Origin: Ancylobacter polymorphus | GTDB taxonomy: Bacteria > Pseudomonadota > Alphaproteobacteria > Rhizobiales > Xanthobacteraceae | Reading direction: 5' to 3' | Length of the DNA: 64,000 bases | Assembly: GCF_022836935.1 (NCBI RefSeq) | Contig: NZ_CP083239.1 | Span: 3,796,001-3,860,000 of the forward strand | Part shown: positions 55,313 through 63,443 of the stretch, in pieces | How the letters are laid out: each line of letters opens with the position of its first letter | How positions within the stretch are numbered: the first letter of the stretch is position 1 | Position numbers and translations under genes: made by a program | The notes under the pieces: model-generated | What the model was told of the DNA's origin: nothing | Database searches by the model: none | The model's input: only the letters and a program-made list of their open reading frames with translations

Positions 55313-56158
55313 TCACTGGGGAGGGGTGACGTCGGACTTCAGCCACTGCTCCGACAGCCGCTTGATGGTGCCGTCGGCGATCGCCTCGCCGATGGCGGTG
55401 TTGAACTGGTCGCGCAGCGCGGTGTCGGTCTTGCGGAAGCCCGCGCCGGTGCCACGGCCGAACACGCCGCCGAGGAAGCCGGGCCCGGCGATCTCGAATT
55501 CAGCATATTCCGGCTTGGCGAGGGTCGCGGCCAGCGAGGTCTGCTGGGCGAACAGGCCGTCGACGCGCCCGGCCGCGAGGTCGAGGTCGTGCTGCTCGGT
55601 AGTCTTGTACTCGCGGATGTCGACCACGCCGTCGAAATACTTCTTCAGGAACTGCTGGTTGGTGGTGGCGGCCTGCACGCCGATGGTCTGGCCCTTCACC
55701 AGCGGCTTGATCTTGTCGATGCTGGCCTGCGCCTCGCCTTCCTTGTTCAGGTCGAACTTGCCGCCGAGGCCGGCCTTGGCCAGCGCGCTGGTCTTGGCGA
55801 CGGCGAAGCTGGAGGGATCGATGGCGTAGGGGCGGGAGAAGTCGATCACTTCGAGGCGTTTGTCGGTGATGAACATGGACGCCATGATCACGTCGAACTT
55901 GCCCACCGTCAGCGCGGGGATCAGCCCGTCCCAGTCCTGGATGACGATAGTGCACTCGATCTTCATCCGCGCGCACAGATCCTTGGCGAGATCGACCTCG
56001 AAGCCCGCCGCCTTGCCGTCGGGACCGGTGAAGTTCCACGGCGCATAGGCGCCTTCCGTGGCGATGGTGATCGCCTTGGGCGCGGTCTGCGCCTGCGCGC
56101 CGGTGACCGCCGCGAGGCTGAGCGCGGAAGCGGCCAGCCATTTGAAGATGTGTCGCAT
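55313..56158 (-). CDS. Periplasmic polar amino acid-binding protein (ABC transporter)
   Basis: This 281-residue protein has a signal peptide (IFKWLAASALSLAAVTGAQAQ) and the cluster 3 (ArgT/HisJ/OccT) fold: ITIATEGAYAPWNFTGPDGKAAGFEVDLAKDLCARM, DWDGLIPALTVGKFDVIMASM and DFSRPYAI. The DWDGLIPAL and EGAYxPWN patterns occur in octopine, nopaline and arginine/lysine/ornithine binders, suggesting a basic amino acid or guanidino ligand. It is the first structural gene, 50 bases after the GntR gene. Confidence 0.92.
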   Translation of the reverse strand: MRHIFKWLAASALSLAAVTGAQAQTAPKAITIATEGAYAPWNFTGPDGKAAGFEVDLAKDLCARMKIECTIVIQDWDGLIPALTVGKFDVIMASMFITDKRLEVIDFSRPYAIDPSSFAVAKTSALAKAGLGGKFDLNKEGEAQASIDKIKPLVKGQTIGVQAATTNQQFLKKYFDGVVDIREYKTTEQHDLDLAAGRVDGLFAQQTSLAATLAKPEYAEFEIAGPGFLGGVFGRGTGAGFRKTDTALRDQFNTAIGEAIADGTIKRLSEQWLKSDVTPPQ

Positions 56159-56208
56159 GATCTTCCCTCTGTCAGGTTTTGCGATGTGCTGGAAAGGATC
56201 GCCCCGTT

Positions 56209-56880
56209 TCAGCCGCCCCCGCGCGTTTCGAGCGCGAAGCCGGTCAGGGTCGGGGCTGTTGTCAGAATGTGTTCGCTCATCAGCGCCTCGGCGGCGGCGG
56301 CATCGCCGGCGCGCAGGCTGTCGATGATGGCCTGATGCTCCTCGCGCGCGGTCAGCGGCTTGGCGGCGTGATGAAACCAGATGCGCAGATAGGGCTCGAT
56401 GGTCACATGCAGCGAGGCGATCTGGCGCAGCAGCTTCGGCCGGTTGGCGAAGGAGCAGATATATTCGTGAAACTCGCGGTGGCGGGCGACCCAGTCCTGC
56501 CCGCCATCGCCGGAGCGCTCCATGCGATCGAGCAGCCGGTCGAGTTCGGCGAAGGCGTCGGCATCGAGACGCGGCACGGCGAGGCGCACCGCCAGCCCTT
56601 CCAGCACCGAGCGCATCTCGAAGACCTCGAAGATCTCCTCCACCGTCAGCCCGGCGACGACGCAGCCGCGATTGGGGCGGATCAGCACCAGCCCCTCCGT
56701 CGCCAGCCGGCGGAAGGCCTCGCGCACCGGCATGCGGCTCATGCCGATCTCGGTGGCGATCTCCTCGGGAATCAGCCGCTCACCCGCCTTGAAGCGGGCG
56801 GTGCGAATGCCGGCGAGGATGAAGCGATAGGCTTCGCCTTCAGCGGTGCTTGTCGTCGCCATGGAGGAAAAGCCGGTCAT
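56209..56880 (-). CDS. GntR family regulator with FCD domain (operon A)
   Basis: This 223-residue regulator has the winged-helix KAGERLIPEEIATEIGMSRMPVREAFRRLATEGLVLIRPNRG and an FCD ligand domain with metal-type His residues (HREFHEYIC; EEHQAIIDSLRAGD). Such proteins usually repress a neighbouring catabolic operon and release DNA on binding a pathway acid. It is codirectional with and directly upstream of the ABC/aminotransferase/ureohydrolase genes, and a 24-bp palindrome lies 12 bases before its start. Confidence 0.9.
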   Translation of the reverse strand: MTGFSSMATTSTAEGEAYRFILAGIRTARFKAGERLIPEEIATEIGMSRMPVREAFRRLATEGLVLIRPNRGCVVAGLTVEEIFEVFEMRSVLEGLAVRLAVPRLDADAFAELDRLLDRMERSGDGGQDWVARHREFHEYICSFANRPKLLRQIASLHVTIEPYLRIWFHHAAKPLTAREEHQAIIDSLRAGDAAAAEALMSEHILTTAPTLTGFALETRGGG

Positions 56881-56892
56881 TCCGCGCTCGAT

Positions 56893-56916
56893 TGGATGAG
56901 TGTATCCACTTATCCA
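56893..56916. promoter_or_regulatory. 24-bp palindromic candidate GntR operator
   Basis: Arms TGGAT-g-AGTG (56893-56902) and CACT-t-ATCCA (56907-56916) flank TATC. Nine of ten arm positions pair, all symmetric about one centre. Position and symmetry suit a GntR-FCD dimer controlling the eight-gene operon. On the minus strand the core reads GTGGATACAC. Confidence 0.6.
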
Positions 56917-57061
56917 GTGTTGATCGGACCGCGCGGGTTCGTCAACGGGTCAGCCGGCACGAGTACCGATTTTATGTGGGAGAAGGCCGCTCGCGGCGAG
57001 CACAGGCCGGAAGTAGCAGGCAGACGCGCCGCGCGCCGGCACCAGCCTTGCCAGGCGGACG

Positions 57062-57760
57062 CTACTTCAGCAGGTCCTGCAGGCTGGTCGGCGGGCTGTC
57101 CTTGCGCGCCAGGTCGAGCCCCAGCAGCAGCTCGGTGATATGCTCGCGCATGATCGCCGCCGCCTTGAGCGGCTCGCCCTCCGCGATCGCGTCCACCAGT
57201 TCCCGGTGCGCCTCGCATTTGCAGGTGGTTTCGCGCTGCGTCCAGTATAGCGCAATGATCAGCGAGGAATGCGAGACGAGGTCGCGCACGAACCCGGTAT
57301 AGATCGAATGGCCGGCGATCTCGGCGATCTCGACATGGAAATGCGCGGAGAGCGCGATGGCCTCGGCGGCATTGGCGTCGGTCGCCAGCGCCTCGCGTTC
57401 GCGGGCGAGATGCGCCCGCAAATGGGCGATGTCGGCGGGCGTCGCCGTCCGCGCCGCCAGCGCGGCGAGCTGCGGCTCGATCAGCCCGCGCGCTTCGAAC
57501 ACCTCCCGCGCCTCCTTGGTGGAGGGGCTGGCGACGAAGGCGCCGCGATTGGGCTCCAGCCGCACCAGCCGGTCATGCGAGAGCGCCTGCAGGGCGGCGC
57601 GCACCACGGTGCGGCTCACCGCATAGATCGCGGCGAGCGCGTCTTCCGGCAGTTTGGTGCCCGGGGCGAGCTTGCGCCCGATAATAGCCTCGCGCAGCGC
57701 GGCATAGACGCCTTGCCAGCGGGCGGCGGGCTTTTCAGTTTCGGGAACGGTCACAAGCAT
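57062..57760 (-). CDS. GntR family regulator with FCD domain (ureide module)
   Basis: This 232-residue regulator has the HTH AIIGRKLAPGTKLPEDALAAIYAVSRTVVRAALQALSHDRLVRLEPNRGAFV and an FCD domain with HFHVEIAEIAG and EAHRELVDAIAEGE. It is 90 bases downstream of the racemase gene on the same strand, so it may be the last gene of the ureide transport unit. The most likely target is the puuE/transporter divergent promoter. Confidence 0.9.
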   Translation of the reverse strand: MLVTVPETEKPAARWQGVYAALREAIIGRKLAPGTKLPEDALAAIYAVSRTVVRAALQALSHDRLVRLEPNRGAFVASPSTKEAREVFEARGLIEPQLAALAARTATPADIAHLRAHLAREREALATDANAAEAIALSAHFHVEIAEIAGHSIYTGFVRDLVSHSSLIIALYWTQRETTCKCEAHRELVDAIAEGEPLKAAAIMREHITELLLGLDLARKDSPPTSLQDLLK

Positions 57761-57789
57761 CTTCTTCGCTCTTGCCGTTCCGGCGTTGG

Positions 57790-57800
57790 CACGTAACGTG
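57790..57800. promoter_or_regulatory. Short perfect palindrome upstream of second GntR gene
   Basis: CACGT-A-ACGTG is an 11-bp perfect inverted repeat 30 bases before the GntR start codon. It is a possible autoregulatory site; short palindromes also arise by chance. Confidence 0.25.
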
Positions 57801-57850
57801 AATCCCGGTCCCCCGATCAGCCGTAATATCGAGTGCCGCCCGTCACGTCG

Positions 57851-58582
57851 TCAAGCGCCGGGGGCCAGATGGGAAAAAATCCCCGTATAGCTCTTAGGGC
57901 GCGGCGGCGCGTAGCCGCCGACCTTGGAGGTGCGCAGCCCGAGCTGCACCAGCGCCTCGGCGAGCTTCACCGCGCAGACGACACCGTCGAGCACCGGCAC
58001 GCCGACCTCTTGCGAGAGGCGCTCGGCGAGGTCCGCCATGCCGGCGCAGCCGAGCACGATGGCCTCGGCCCGGTCCTCGGCCAGCGAACGGCAGATTTCC
58101 TCCAAGATGCGCGCGGAGGCGTTCGAGCCCGGCTCCTCAAGCTCCAGCACCGCCACTTCGGACGAGCGCACCCGGGCGCAGCGTTCCATCAGCCCGTAGC
58201 GCTTCAGATTATGCTCGATGGCCGGCACCGAGCGCGCCAGCGTCGTCACCACGCCGAAACGGCCGGCCACAAGGCTCGCCATGTGGAACGCCGCCTCGCC
58301 GATGCCGATCACCGGCGCCGAGGTGGCACAGCGGGCGGCGTCGAGCCCGGTATCGTCGAAGCAGGCGACGATGTACGCGTCCATATCCGGCTGCTTGCGG
58401 ATCTCGCCGATCAGGCCGGGGATCGAGAACACCTCGTCATAATAGCCCTCGATGCTCACCGGCCCGTCCGGCGGGTTGACGGCGAGCACCTGCGTGCCCG
58501 GCGCGGCGGCGCCCTGCGCGGCGGCGCCGATCTTCGCGGTCATCGACGCGGTGGTGTTGGGATTGACGACAAGAATACGCAT
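57851..58582 (-). CDS. Hydantoin/allantoin racemase-type Asp/Glu racemase superfamily protein
   Basis: This 243-residue cofactor-independent racemase has the N terminus MRILVVNPNTTASMT and paired catalytic Cys in VACFDDTGLDAAR (C74) and VLGCAGMADLA (C179), as in hydantoin racemase. In purine-using bacteria the same family includes allantoin racemase HpxA. Because the module also holds puuE (allantoinase, divergent), allantoin is the favoured substrate: racemisation would make both enantiomers usable. It follows the transporter ATPase by 9 bases. Confidence 0.8.
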   Translation of the reverse strand: MRILVVNPNTTASMTAKIGAAAQGAAAPGTQVLAVNPPDGPVSIEGYYDEVFSIPGLIGEIRKQPDMDAYIVACFDDTGLDAARCATSAPVIGIGEAAFHMASLVAGRFGVVTTLARSVPAIEHNLKRYGLMERCARVRSSEVAVLELEEPGSNASARILEEICRSLAEDRAEAIVLGCAGMADLAERLSQEVGVPVLDGVVCAVKLAEALVQLGLRTSKVGGYAPPRPKSYTGIFSHLAPGA

Positions 58583-58591
58583 CGATTGATC

Positions 58592-59314
58592 CTAGATCTC
58601 GCCACCGAGATAGAGCTTCTTCACGCGGTCATCGTTCAGCATGTCGGCGGAATCGCCGCTCAGCGCAATGGAACCAATGGTCAACGCATAGGCCCTCTGC
58701 GAAATGCGCAGCGCCATGCGCGAGTTCTGCTCCACCAGCAGCACGCTCACCTTGTCGTCGCGGTTGATGGCGACGATGGAGCGGGCAATGTCCTGCACCA
58801 GCTTCGGCGCCACGCCGAGCGAGGGCTCGTCCAGCAGCAGCAGGCGCGGGCGGGCCATGAGCGCGCGGCCGATCACCAGCATCTGCTGCTCGCCCCCGCT
58901 CATCGTGCCCGCCGCCTGGGAGTAACGCTCCTTCAGCCGGGGGAAGCGCGTCAGCACCATGTCCAGCGATTGCTGGATCTCGCCCTTGGAGGAGCGGGTG
59001 AAGGCGCCCATCAGCAGATTGTCGCGCACCGACATCAACGGGAACACCCGCCTCCCCTCCGGCACCATGGAGATGCCGGCGCGCACGATGTCGTCGGAAG
59101 CCATGCCGTCGAGCCGCCGGCCATCGAAGGTGATCTGCCCGGAGCGGATTTTGCGCAGGCCGGTGATGGCCCGCAGGATCGAGGACTTGCCGGCGCCGTT
59201 GGCGCCGATCAGCGCCACCGTTTCCCCCTCATTTACCGCGAGCGACACGCCCTTCAGCGCATAGACGTGATCGTAATAGAGATGAACGTCGTCGAATGAG
59301 AGAAGGCTTGTCAT
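58592..59314 (-). CDS. Branched-chain/amide-type ABC transporter ATPase (LivF-like)
   Basis: This 240-residue ATPase has Walker A IGANGAGKSS, a Q-loop region VPEGRRVFPLMSVRDNLLMG typical of LivF, signature MSGGEQQMLVIGRALMARP, Walker B LLLLDEPSLGVAP and VLLVEQNSRMAL. It pairs with the LivG-like protein. Its stop is 9 bases before the racemase start. Confidence 0.92.
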   Translation of the reverse strand: MTSLLSFDDVHLYYDHVYALKGVSLAVNEGETVALIGANGAGKSSILRAITGLRKIRSGQITFDGRRLDGMASDDIVRAGISMVPEGRRVFPLMSVRDNLLMGAFTRSSKGEIQQSLDMVLTRFPRLKERYSQAAGTMSGGEQQMLVIGRALMARPRLLLLDEPSLGVAPKLVQDIARSIVAINRDDKVSVLLVEQNSRMALRISQRAYALTIGSIALSGDSADMLNDDRVKKLYLGGEI

Positions 59315-59316
59315 CG

Positions 59317-60096
59317 CTACATTCCGATCGACTCGTCCTCGACCCCGAGATAGGCGTCGATGACGTTCTGGTTTTCCTGGATGTCCTTCGGCGTGCCCTC
59401 GGCGATCTTCTGGCCGAAGTTGAGCACCACGATGCGGTCGGAAATGTTCATGACCGCCGGCATGTCGTGCTCGACGAGCAGGATGGTGACCCCGCGCGCG
59501 CGCACCGCCCGCACGATCTCCACCGCGCGCCGCGTCTCGTCATGGTTCATGCCGGCGAAGGGCTCGTCGAGCAGCAGCACCGCCGGGTTGGTGGCGAGGC
59601 CGATGGCGATGCCGAGCGCACGCAGATGGCCGTGCGGCAGGTTGCTGGCGATCTCGTTGCGCTGGTGGCCGAGGCCGAGAAAATCGATGATCTCGTCGGC
59701 CGAGCGGGCGAAGGCCGCCTCGTCCTCGCGCGCGGTCCGCGTGCCGAAGAAGAAGCCGGCGAGGCCGGTGCGCGCGCGCAGCTGGTGCGCGATGATGATG
59801 TTGTCGCGCACGCTCATCGTCTTGAAGATGGTGGTTTCCTGGAAGGTCCGCACCACGCCGAGCCGCGCCACCTTGTGGGGCGACAGGCCGGAAATGCGCT
59901 CCCCCCGGAAGCGCACCTCGCCCTCGGTGGGGGTGACGAAGGAGGCGATCTGCTTGAACAGCGTCGACTTGCCCGCCCCGTTCGGCCCGATCACCGAGAG
60001 GATCTCGTGCTCCTTCACCCCGAAGGAGATGCCGCTATTGGCGATCAGCCCGCCATAGCGCTTGGTCAGATTGGAGACTTCGAGAATGTAGTCCAT
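59317..60096 (-). CDS. Branched-chain/amide-type ABC transporter ATPase (LivG-like)
   Basis: This 259-residue ATPase has Walker A IGPNGAGKST, the LivG-type LARLGVVRTFQETTIFKTMSVRDNIIIA, a degenerate signature LPHGHLRALGIAIGLATNP in place of LSGGQ, Walker B VLLLDEPFAGMNHDET and ILLVEHDMPAVM. LPHGxxR variants occur in LivG and urea/amide transporters. It lies two bases from each flanking gene. Confidence 0.92.
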   Translation of the reverse strand: MDYILEVSNLTKRYGGLIANSGISFGVKEHEILSVIGPNGAGKSTLFKQIASFVTPTEGEVRFRGERISGLSPHKVARLGVVRTFQETTIFKTMSVRDNIIIAHQLRARTGLAGFFFGTRTAREDEAAFARSADEIIDFLGLGHQRNEIASNLPHGHLRALGIAIGLATNPAVLLLDEPFAGMNHDETRRAVEIVRAVRARGVTILLVEHDMPAVMNISDRIVVLNFGQKIAEGTPKDIQENQNVIDAYLGVEDESIGM

Positions 60097-60098
60097 GC

Positions 60099-61073
60099 TC
60101 AGGCCCCCTTCTTGCGCGGCAGCCGCAGGCTGAGCAGCCCGTTGGGCAGCACGAGCATCAGCACGATGAGCGCGCTGGAGAAGATGAGAAGCTGGTAGAC
60201 GCCGGTCTGGAACAGCAGGTCCCAGCCGAAATACAGCGCGAAGGTGCCAAGGATCGGCCCCAGCACGTAGTGCAAGCCGCCGAGGAAGCAGTTCAGCATG
60301 AAGTTGACGGAATCCGCGACCGTGAAGCTCGACGGATAGATCGACTGCGAGATCGCCGCGAACATCGCCCCGCCCAGCCCGCCGAGGAAGGACGAGATGG
60401 CATAGGCGAGCACGCGAATGGAGGCGATATTGACCCCGATGGAGGAGGCCAGTTCCTCATTCTGCTGCAGCGACAGGCAGATGTGGCCGATGCGCGAATG
60501 CACCAGCCGGTACAGCGCGCCGAAGCACAGCACCAGCAGCAGCACGGAGGCGAGGTAGAAGGCGAGGCGCGGATTTTCCAGCGTGGCGAAATCCGGGATC
60601 AGCGTCAGGCCGAACAGGCTCACCCCGCCCGGCAGTGGGATGGAGACGATACCCTTGGCGCCATTGGTGATCGGCACGGCGAGCGCGAGAAGCCGCATCA
60701 CCTCGGTCAGCGTCAGCGTCACCATGGCGAAATACACGCCGCGCAGCCGCAGGATCGGCAGGCCGATCAGCACGCTGGCCAGCGCGCAGACGAGCCCCGC
60801 CAGCGGCAGGGTGAGCCAGAAGGACACGCCATAGGCCGTGACCAGCACCGCCGAGACATAACCGCCGAGCAGAGCGAAGGCGCCCTGCCCGATATTGATC
60901 CGGCCGATATAGAAGGTGAGCCACACGCCGCCGCTGATGATGGAGAGCAGGGCGACGGAGGTGAGGGTGTAGTAGAGATCGTTGCGGCCCGTGGCCGTGA
61001 TGAGGGCCGGCACGCCGGCCAGCAGGAACAGGACGAAGGCGGCGGCGAGGAGAAGCTTGGTTGCGTTGTTCAC
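60099..61073 (-). CDS. Branched-chain/amide-type ABC transporter permease (LivM-like)
   Basis: This 324-residue permease has about nine to ten helices and a GTG start at 61073. Marks: GRINIGQGAFALLGGYVSAVL, LRLRGVYFAMVTLTLTEVMRLL and HSRIGHICLSLQQNEELASSIGVN, the LivM ATPase-contact loop. It lies 4 bases after the LivH-like gene. Confidence 0.92.
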   Translation of the reverse strand: MNNATKLLLAAAFVLFLLAGVPALITATGRNDLYYTLTSVALLSIISGGVWLTFYIGRINIGQGAFALLGGYVSAVLVTAYGVSFWLTLPLAGLVCALASVLIGLPILRLRGVYFAMVTLTLTEVMRLLALAVPITNGAKGIVSIPLPGGVSLFGLTLIPDFATLENPRLAFYLASVLLLVLCFGALYRLVHSRIGHICLSLQQNEELASSIGVNIASIRVLAYAISSFLGGLGGAMFAAISQSIYPSSFTVADSVNFMLNCFLGGLHYVLGPILGTFALYFGWDLLFQTGVYQLLIFSSALIVLMLVLPNGLLSLRLPRKKGA

Positions 61074-61077
61074 CGGT

Positions 61078-61944
61078 TCAGCCCCACGGCTTGCCCATCA
61101 GCCCGTTCGGGCGAAGGCTCAGGAACACCATCAGCAGCACGAAGATGACGAGGTAGGTCACGTCGCCGAATTCGCGCAGCACGTTGAGGCCGACCGATTC
61201 CATCATGCCGAGGATGAACCCGCCGGCGATGGCGCCACCGACGACACCCGCGCCGCCGATCATCACCATGAGGAACGCCTTGATGGAGATCGGCCCGCCA
61301 ATGCCGGAATTGACGCCGGTAATGGTGACGAGCAGGCCGCCGACGACACCGGCGAGCAGCGCGCCGAGCGCGAAGCCGATCATCGAGTAGCGGTCGACAT
61401 TCACGCCCATCAGCTGCGCCGCCACGCGGTCCTGCGCCAGCGCCCGCATGGCGCGGCCGGTGCGGCTGTACTGCATATAGGCCATGAAGGAGGCGATCAT
61501 GGCGATGGCGATCACCCCGACGAGGATGCGGTCATAGGGCATGACCAGGCTGTCGGAGACGAACACGCCGTTAATGATCTTCGGAACGCCGCGCTGCTTC
61601 TCGCCGAACAGGATGAGGACGATGGCGTCCATCAGGAAGGCGATCGCCGCGGCGAGCAGCATGGTGCTCTCCTCGCGCGAACTTCGCCGGATCACCGGGC
61701 GGAAGAGGAATTTCTCCACCAGCGCGCCGACAATGGCGAGGGTCAGCGCCGAACAGGCCAGCGCGAGCACGAAGGGCAGGCCGAGCTGGCCATAGATCGT
61801 GTAGGTGACGAAGCCGCCGAGAACGTACATCTGCCCATGGGCGAAGTTGAGTACGTTCATCAGCGCGAAGATGAGGGTCAGTCCGAGCGCGATCAGCGCA
61901 TATTGCGCGCCGAGATACAGCCCGTTGGCGATAACCTGTTCCAT
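61078..61944 (-). CDS. Branched-chain/amide-type ABC transporter permease (LivH-like)
   Basis: This 288-residue permease begins MEQVIANGLYLGAQYALIALGLTLIFALMNVLNFAHGQMYVLGGF, the LivH/UrtB signature, and has the contact loop SRTGRAMRALAQDRVAAQLMGVNVDRY. GGAGATCCTCGG precedes the start. It is first after the binding-protein gene, separated by 68 bases that contain a hairpin. Confidence 0.93.
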   Translation of the reverse strand: MEQVIANGLYLGAQYALIALGLTLIFALMNVLNFAHGQMYVLGGFVTYTIYGQLGLPFVLALACSALTLAIVGALVEKFLFRPVIRRSSREESTMLLAAAIAFLMDAIVLILFGEKQRGVPKIINGVFVSDSLVMPYDRILVGVIAIAMIASFMAYMQYSRTGRAMRALAQDRVAAQLMGVNVDRYSMIGFALGALLAGVVGGLLVTITGVNSGIGGPISIKAFLMVMIGGAGVVGGAIAGGFILGMMESVGLNVLREFGDVTYLVIFVLLMVFLSLRPNGLMGKPWG

Positions 61945-61964
61945 CCGAGGATCTCCATCGGTGA

Positions 61965-61994
61965 GAGGCCGGCACGCAGGCGCGCACCGGCCTC
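61965..61994 (-). promoter_or_regulatory. GC-rich stem-loop between ureide-module binding protein and permease
   Basis: GAGGCCGG (61965-61972) pairs with CCGGCCTC (61987-61994) around a 14-base GC-rich loop. It lies 18 bases after the binding-protein stop and 21 bases before livH. No T run follows. This matches the hairpin in the other ABC operon by position. Confidence 0.5.
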
Positions 61995-62012
61995 AACGGG
62001 GGTGAAGGAGCC

Positions 62013-63209
62013 TCAGTCGACTTCGCCGACGAACAGGGTCTCGAACGCGCCGTCCTTGTACTGTGTCACCACCATCGGCACGGAAAGCTGGCGCTTCTGG
62101 CCAAAGGAGGTGGTGCCGACATATTTCAGCGTGCCTTCCTTCACATAGGGATTGGGCGCGCTGAACGTGTCCACGGTCTTCTTGAACTCGGCGACATCGT
62201 TGATCGCCTTCGGATTGGCCTTGAGTGTCTCGATGATATAGTCGAGCGCATAGACCTTGGTGTTGGACTCGTCGTTATACTCGCCGAACTTCTTGGTATA
62301 GCGGGCGATGAATTCGTCCATCGTCTTGGAGCGGATCGCCGGCGTCGAGGCGCCGCCGACCGAAATGAAGCCGTCGGCCAGTTCGCCCGCGCCTTCCTTC
62401 AGCACCGCCGCGTCATGCGCGGTCTCGGTGGAGATGAGGCCGGTATAGCCGAGTTCGCGCGCGGCGCGGATCAGCAGCGGCGCGTTGCCCGGCGAGACAC
62501 CGGAGAGCACCAGCAGATCAGGCTTCAGCCGGATGATCGGCGTCAGCACCGGGGTGAAGTCGCGGGTGTCGTTGGGATAGGTGTCGTTCTGCGCCACCAC
62601 CTCAAGGCCCAGCGCCTTGGCCGCCGCCACGCCGCCATCGCGCTGGCTCAGCGGGTCGGACTCATTGGCGGCGATGAACGCCACCTTCTTCACGCCCTTG
62701 TTTTCCTTGAGGTATTTGTAGATCGCCGGCGCGGACTGATAGTTGGCGATCATGCCCAGCACGGCGTTGGAGGCCGGCTTGGTGTAAAGCTCCTTGGGGA
62801 AGGCATAGGGAAAATAGATGATCCCCTTGGATTCCGCGACCGGCCGCACGGCGGCGGCGCCGTCATTGACATTCGGCCCCACGACATAATGGATGCCCTC
62901 CTGCGCCATCTTCTCCATGCCGGCGATGGCGCGCTTGGGGTCCTTCTGGTCGTCGAAGGTGACGATGTTGATCTTGTAGGTGTCGTCGCCAATCTTCACC
63001 CCGCCCAGCTCGTTGAGCCAGTCGGCGCGCACCTGCATGGAGCGCACATTCGAGGTGCCCCAGGCGGCGGCGGGGCCGCTGGTGACGCCGACGAAGCCGA
63101 TCTTCAGCTCCTTTTCGGCGGCGGTGGCGGGGGCGAGGCCGGCCGAAAGGGCGAGGCCGGAAACGGCGGCGAGGGCAGTGCCCATCAGGACAGAGCGGCG
63201 CGTGGTCAT
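62013..63209 (-). CDS. Periplasmic amide/branched-chain amino acid-type binding protein
   Basis: This 398-residue type 1 binding protein has a twin-arginine-like export signal (TTRRSVLMGTALAAVSGLALSAG). The LivJ-like fold shows ELKIGFVGVTSGPAAAWGTSNVRSMQVRADWLNELGG, GIHYVVGPNVNDGAAAVRPVAE and TFDDQKDPKRAIAGMEKM. Given its module, the ligand may be allantoin, allantoate or another ureide; urea/amide binders are in the same family. It is divergent from puuE across a 234-base promoter region. Confidence 0.9.
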   Translation of the reverse strand: MTTRRSVLMGTALAAVSGLALSAGLAPATAAEKELKIGFVGVTSGPAAAWGTSNVRSMQVRADWLNELGGVKIGDDTYKINIVTFDDQKDPKRAIAGMEKMAQEGIHYVVGPNVNDGAAAVRPVAESKGIIYFPYAFPKELYTKPASNAVLGMIANYQSAPAIYKYLKENKGVKKVAFIAANESDPLSQRDGGVAAAKALGLEVVAQNDTYPNDTRDFTPVLTPIIRLKPDLLVLSGVSPGNAPLLIRAARELGYTGLISTETAHDAAVLKEGAGELADGFISVGGASTPAIRSKTMDEFIARYTKKFGEYNDESNTKVYALDYIIETLKANPKAINDVAEFKKTVDTFSAPNPYVKEGTLKYVGTTSFGQKRQLSVPMVVTQYKDGAFETLFVGEVD

Positions 63210-63306
63210 CGGGGTGTTTCCTCTGTGAACTTGACGCGGGCGGCGACCTTGCTCGGCGCTCTGTTCTCCCGCGTTCTGCGGGCATGAGAGGACACCCCCG
63301 CAGGAT

Positions 63307-63350
63307 TGTCAACATTGACGGAGATTTTTGGATACAATATCGTATGCGAA
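63307..63350. promoter_or_regulatory. Divergent promoters and candidate operator between transporter and puuE
   Basis: GTCAA-CA-TTGAC (63308-63319) combines two back-to-back -35 boxes: TTGACG reading right with TATCGT 17 bases on (63338-63343), and TTGACA reading left with TCTCAT 17 bases on (about 63284-63289). An imperfect palindrome centred at 63338.5, with ATAC/GTAT arms (63332-63335, 63342-63345), covers the rightward -10. It contains GGATACA, the core also present in the palindrome before the first GntR gene. Confidence 0.5.
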
Positions 63351-63443
63351 GAAAACGGGAATGAAACGGACGGCCTACGCGCCCCTTGCCAGGCCCCGCA
63401 ATTGCCGCGATTTTCCATGATCTTGCAGCGCCGGTGACAGAGC

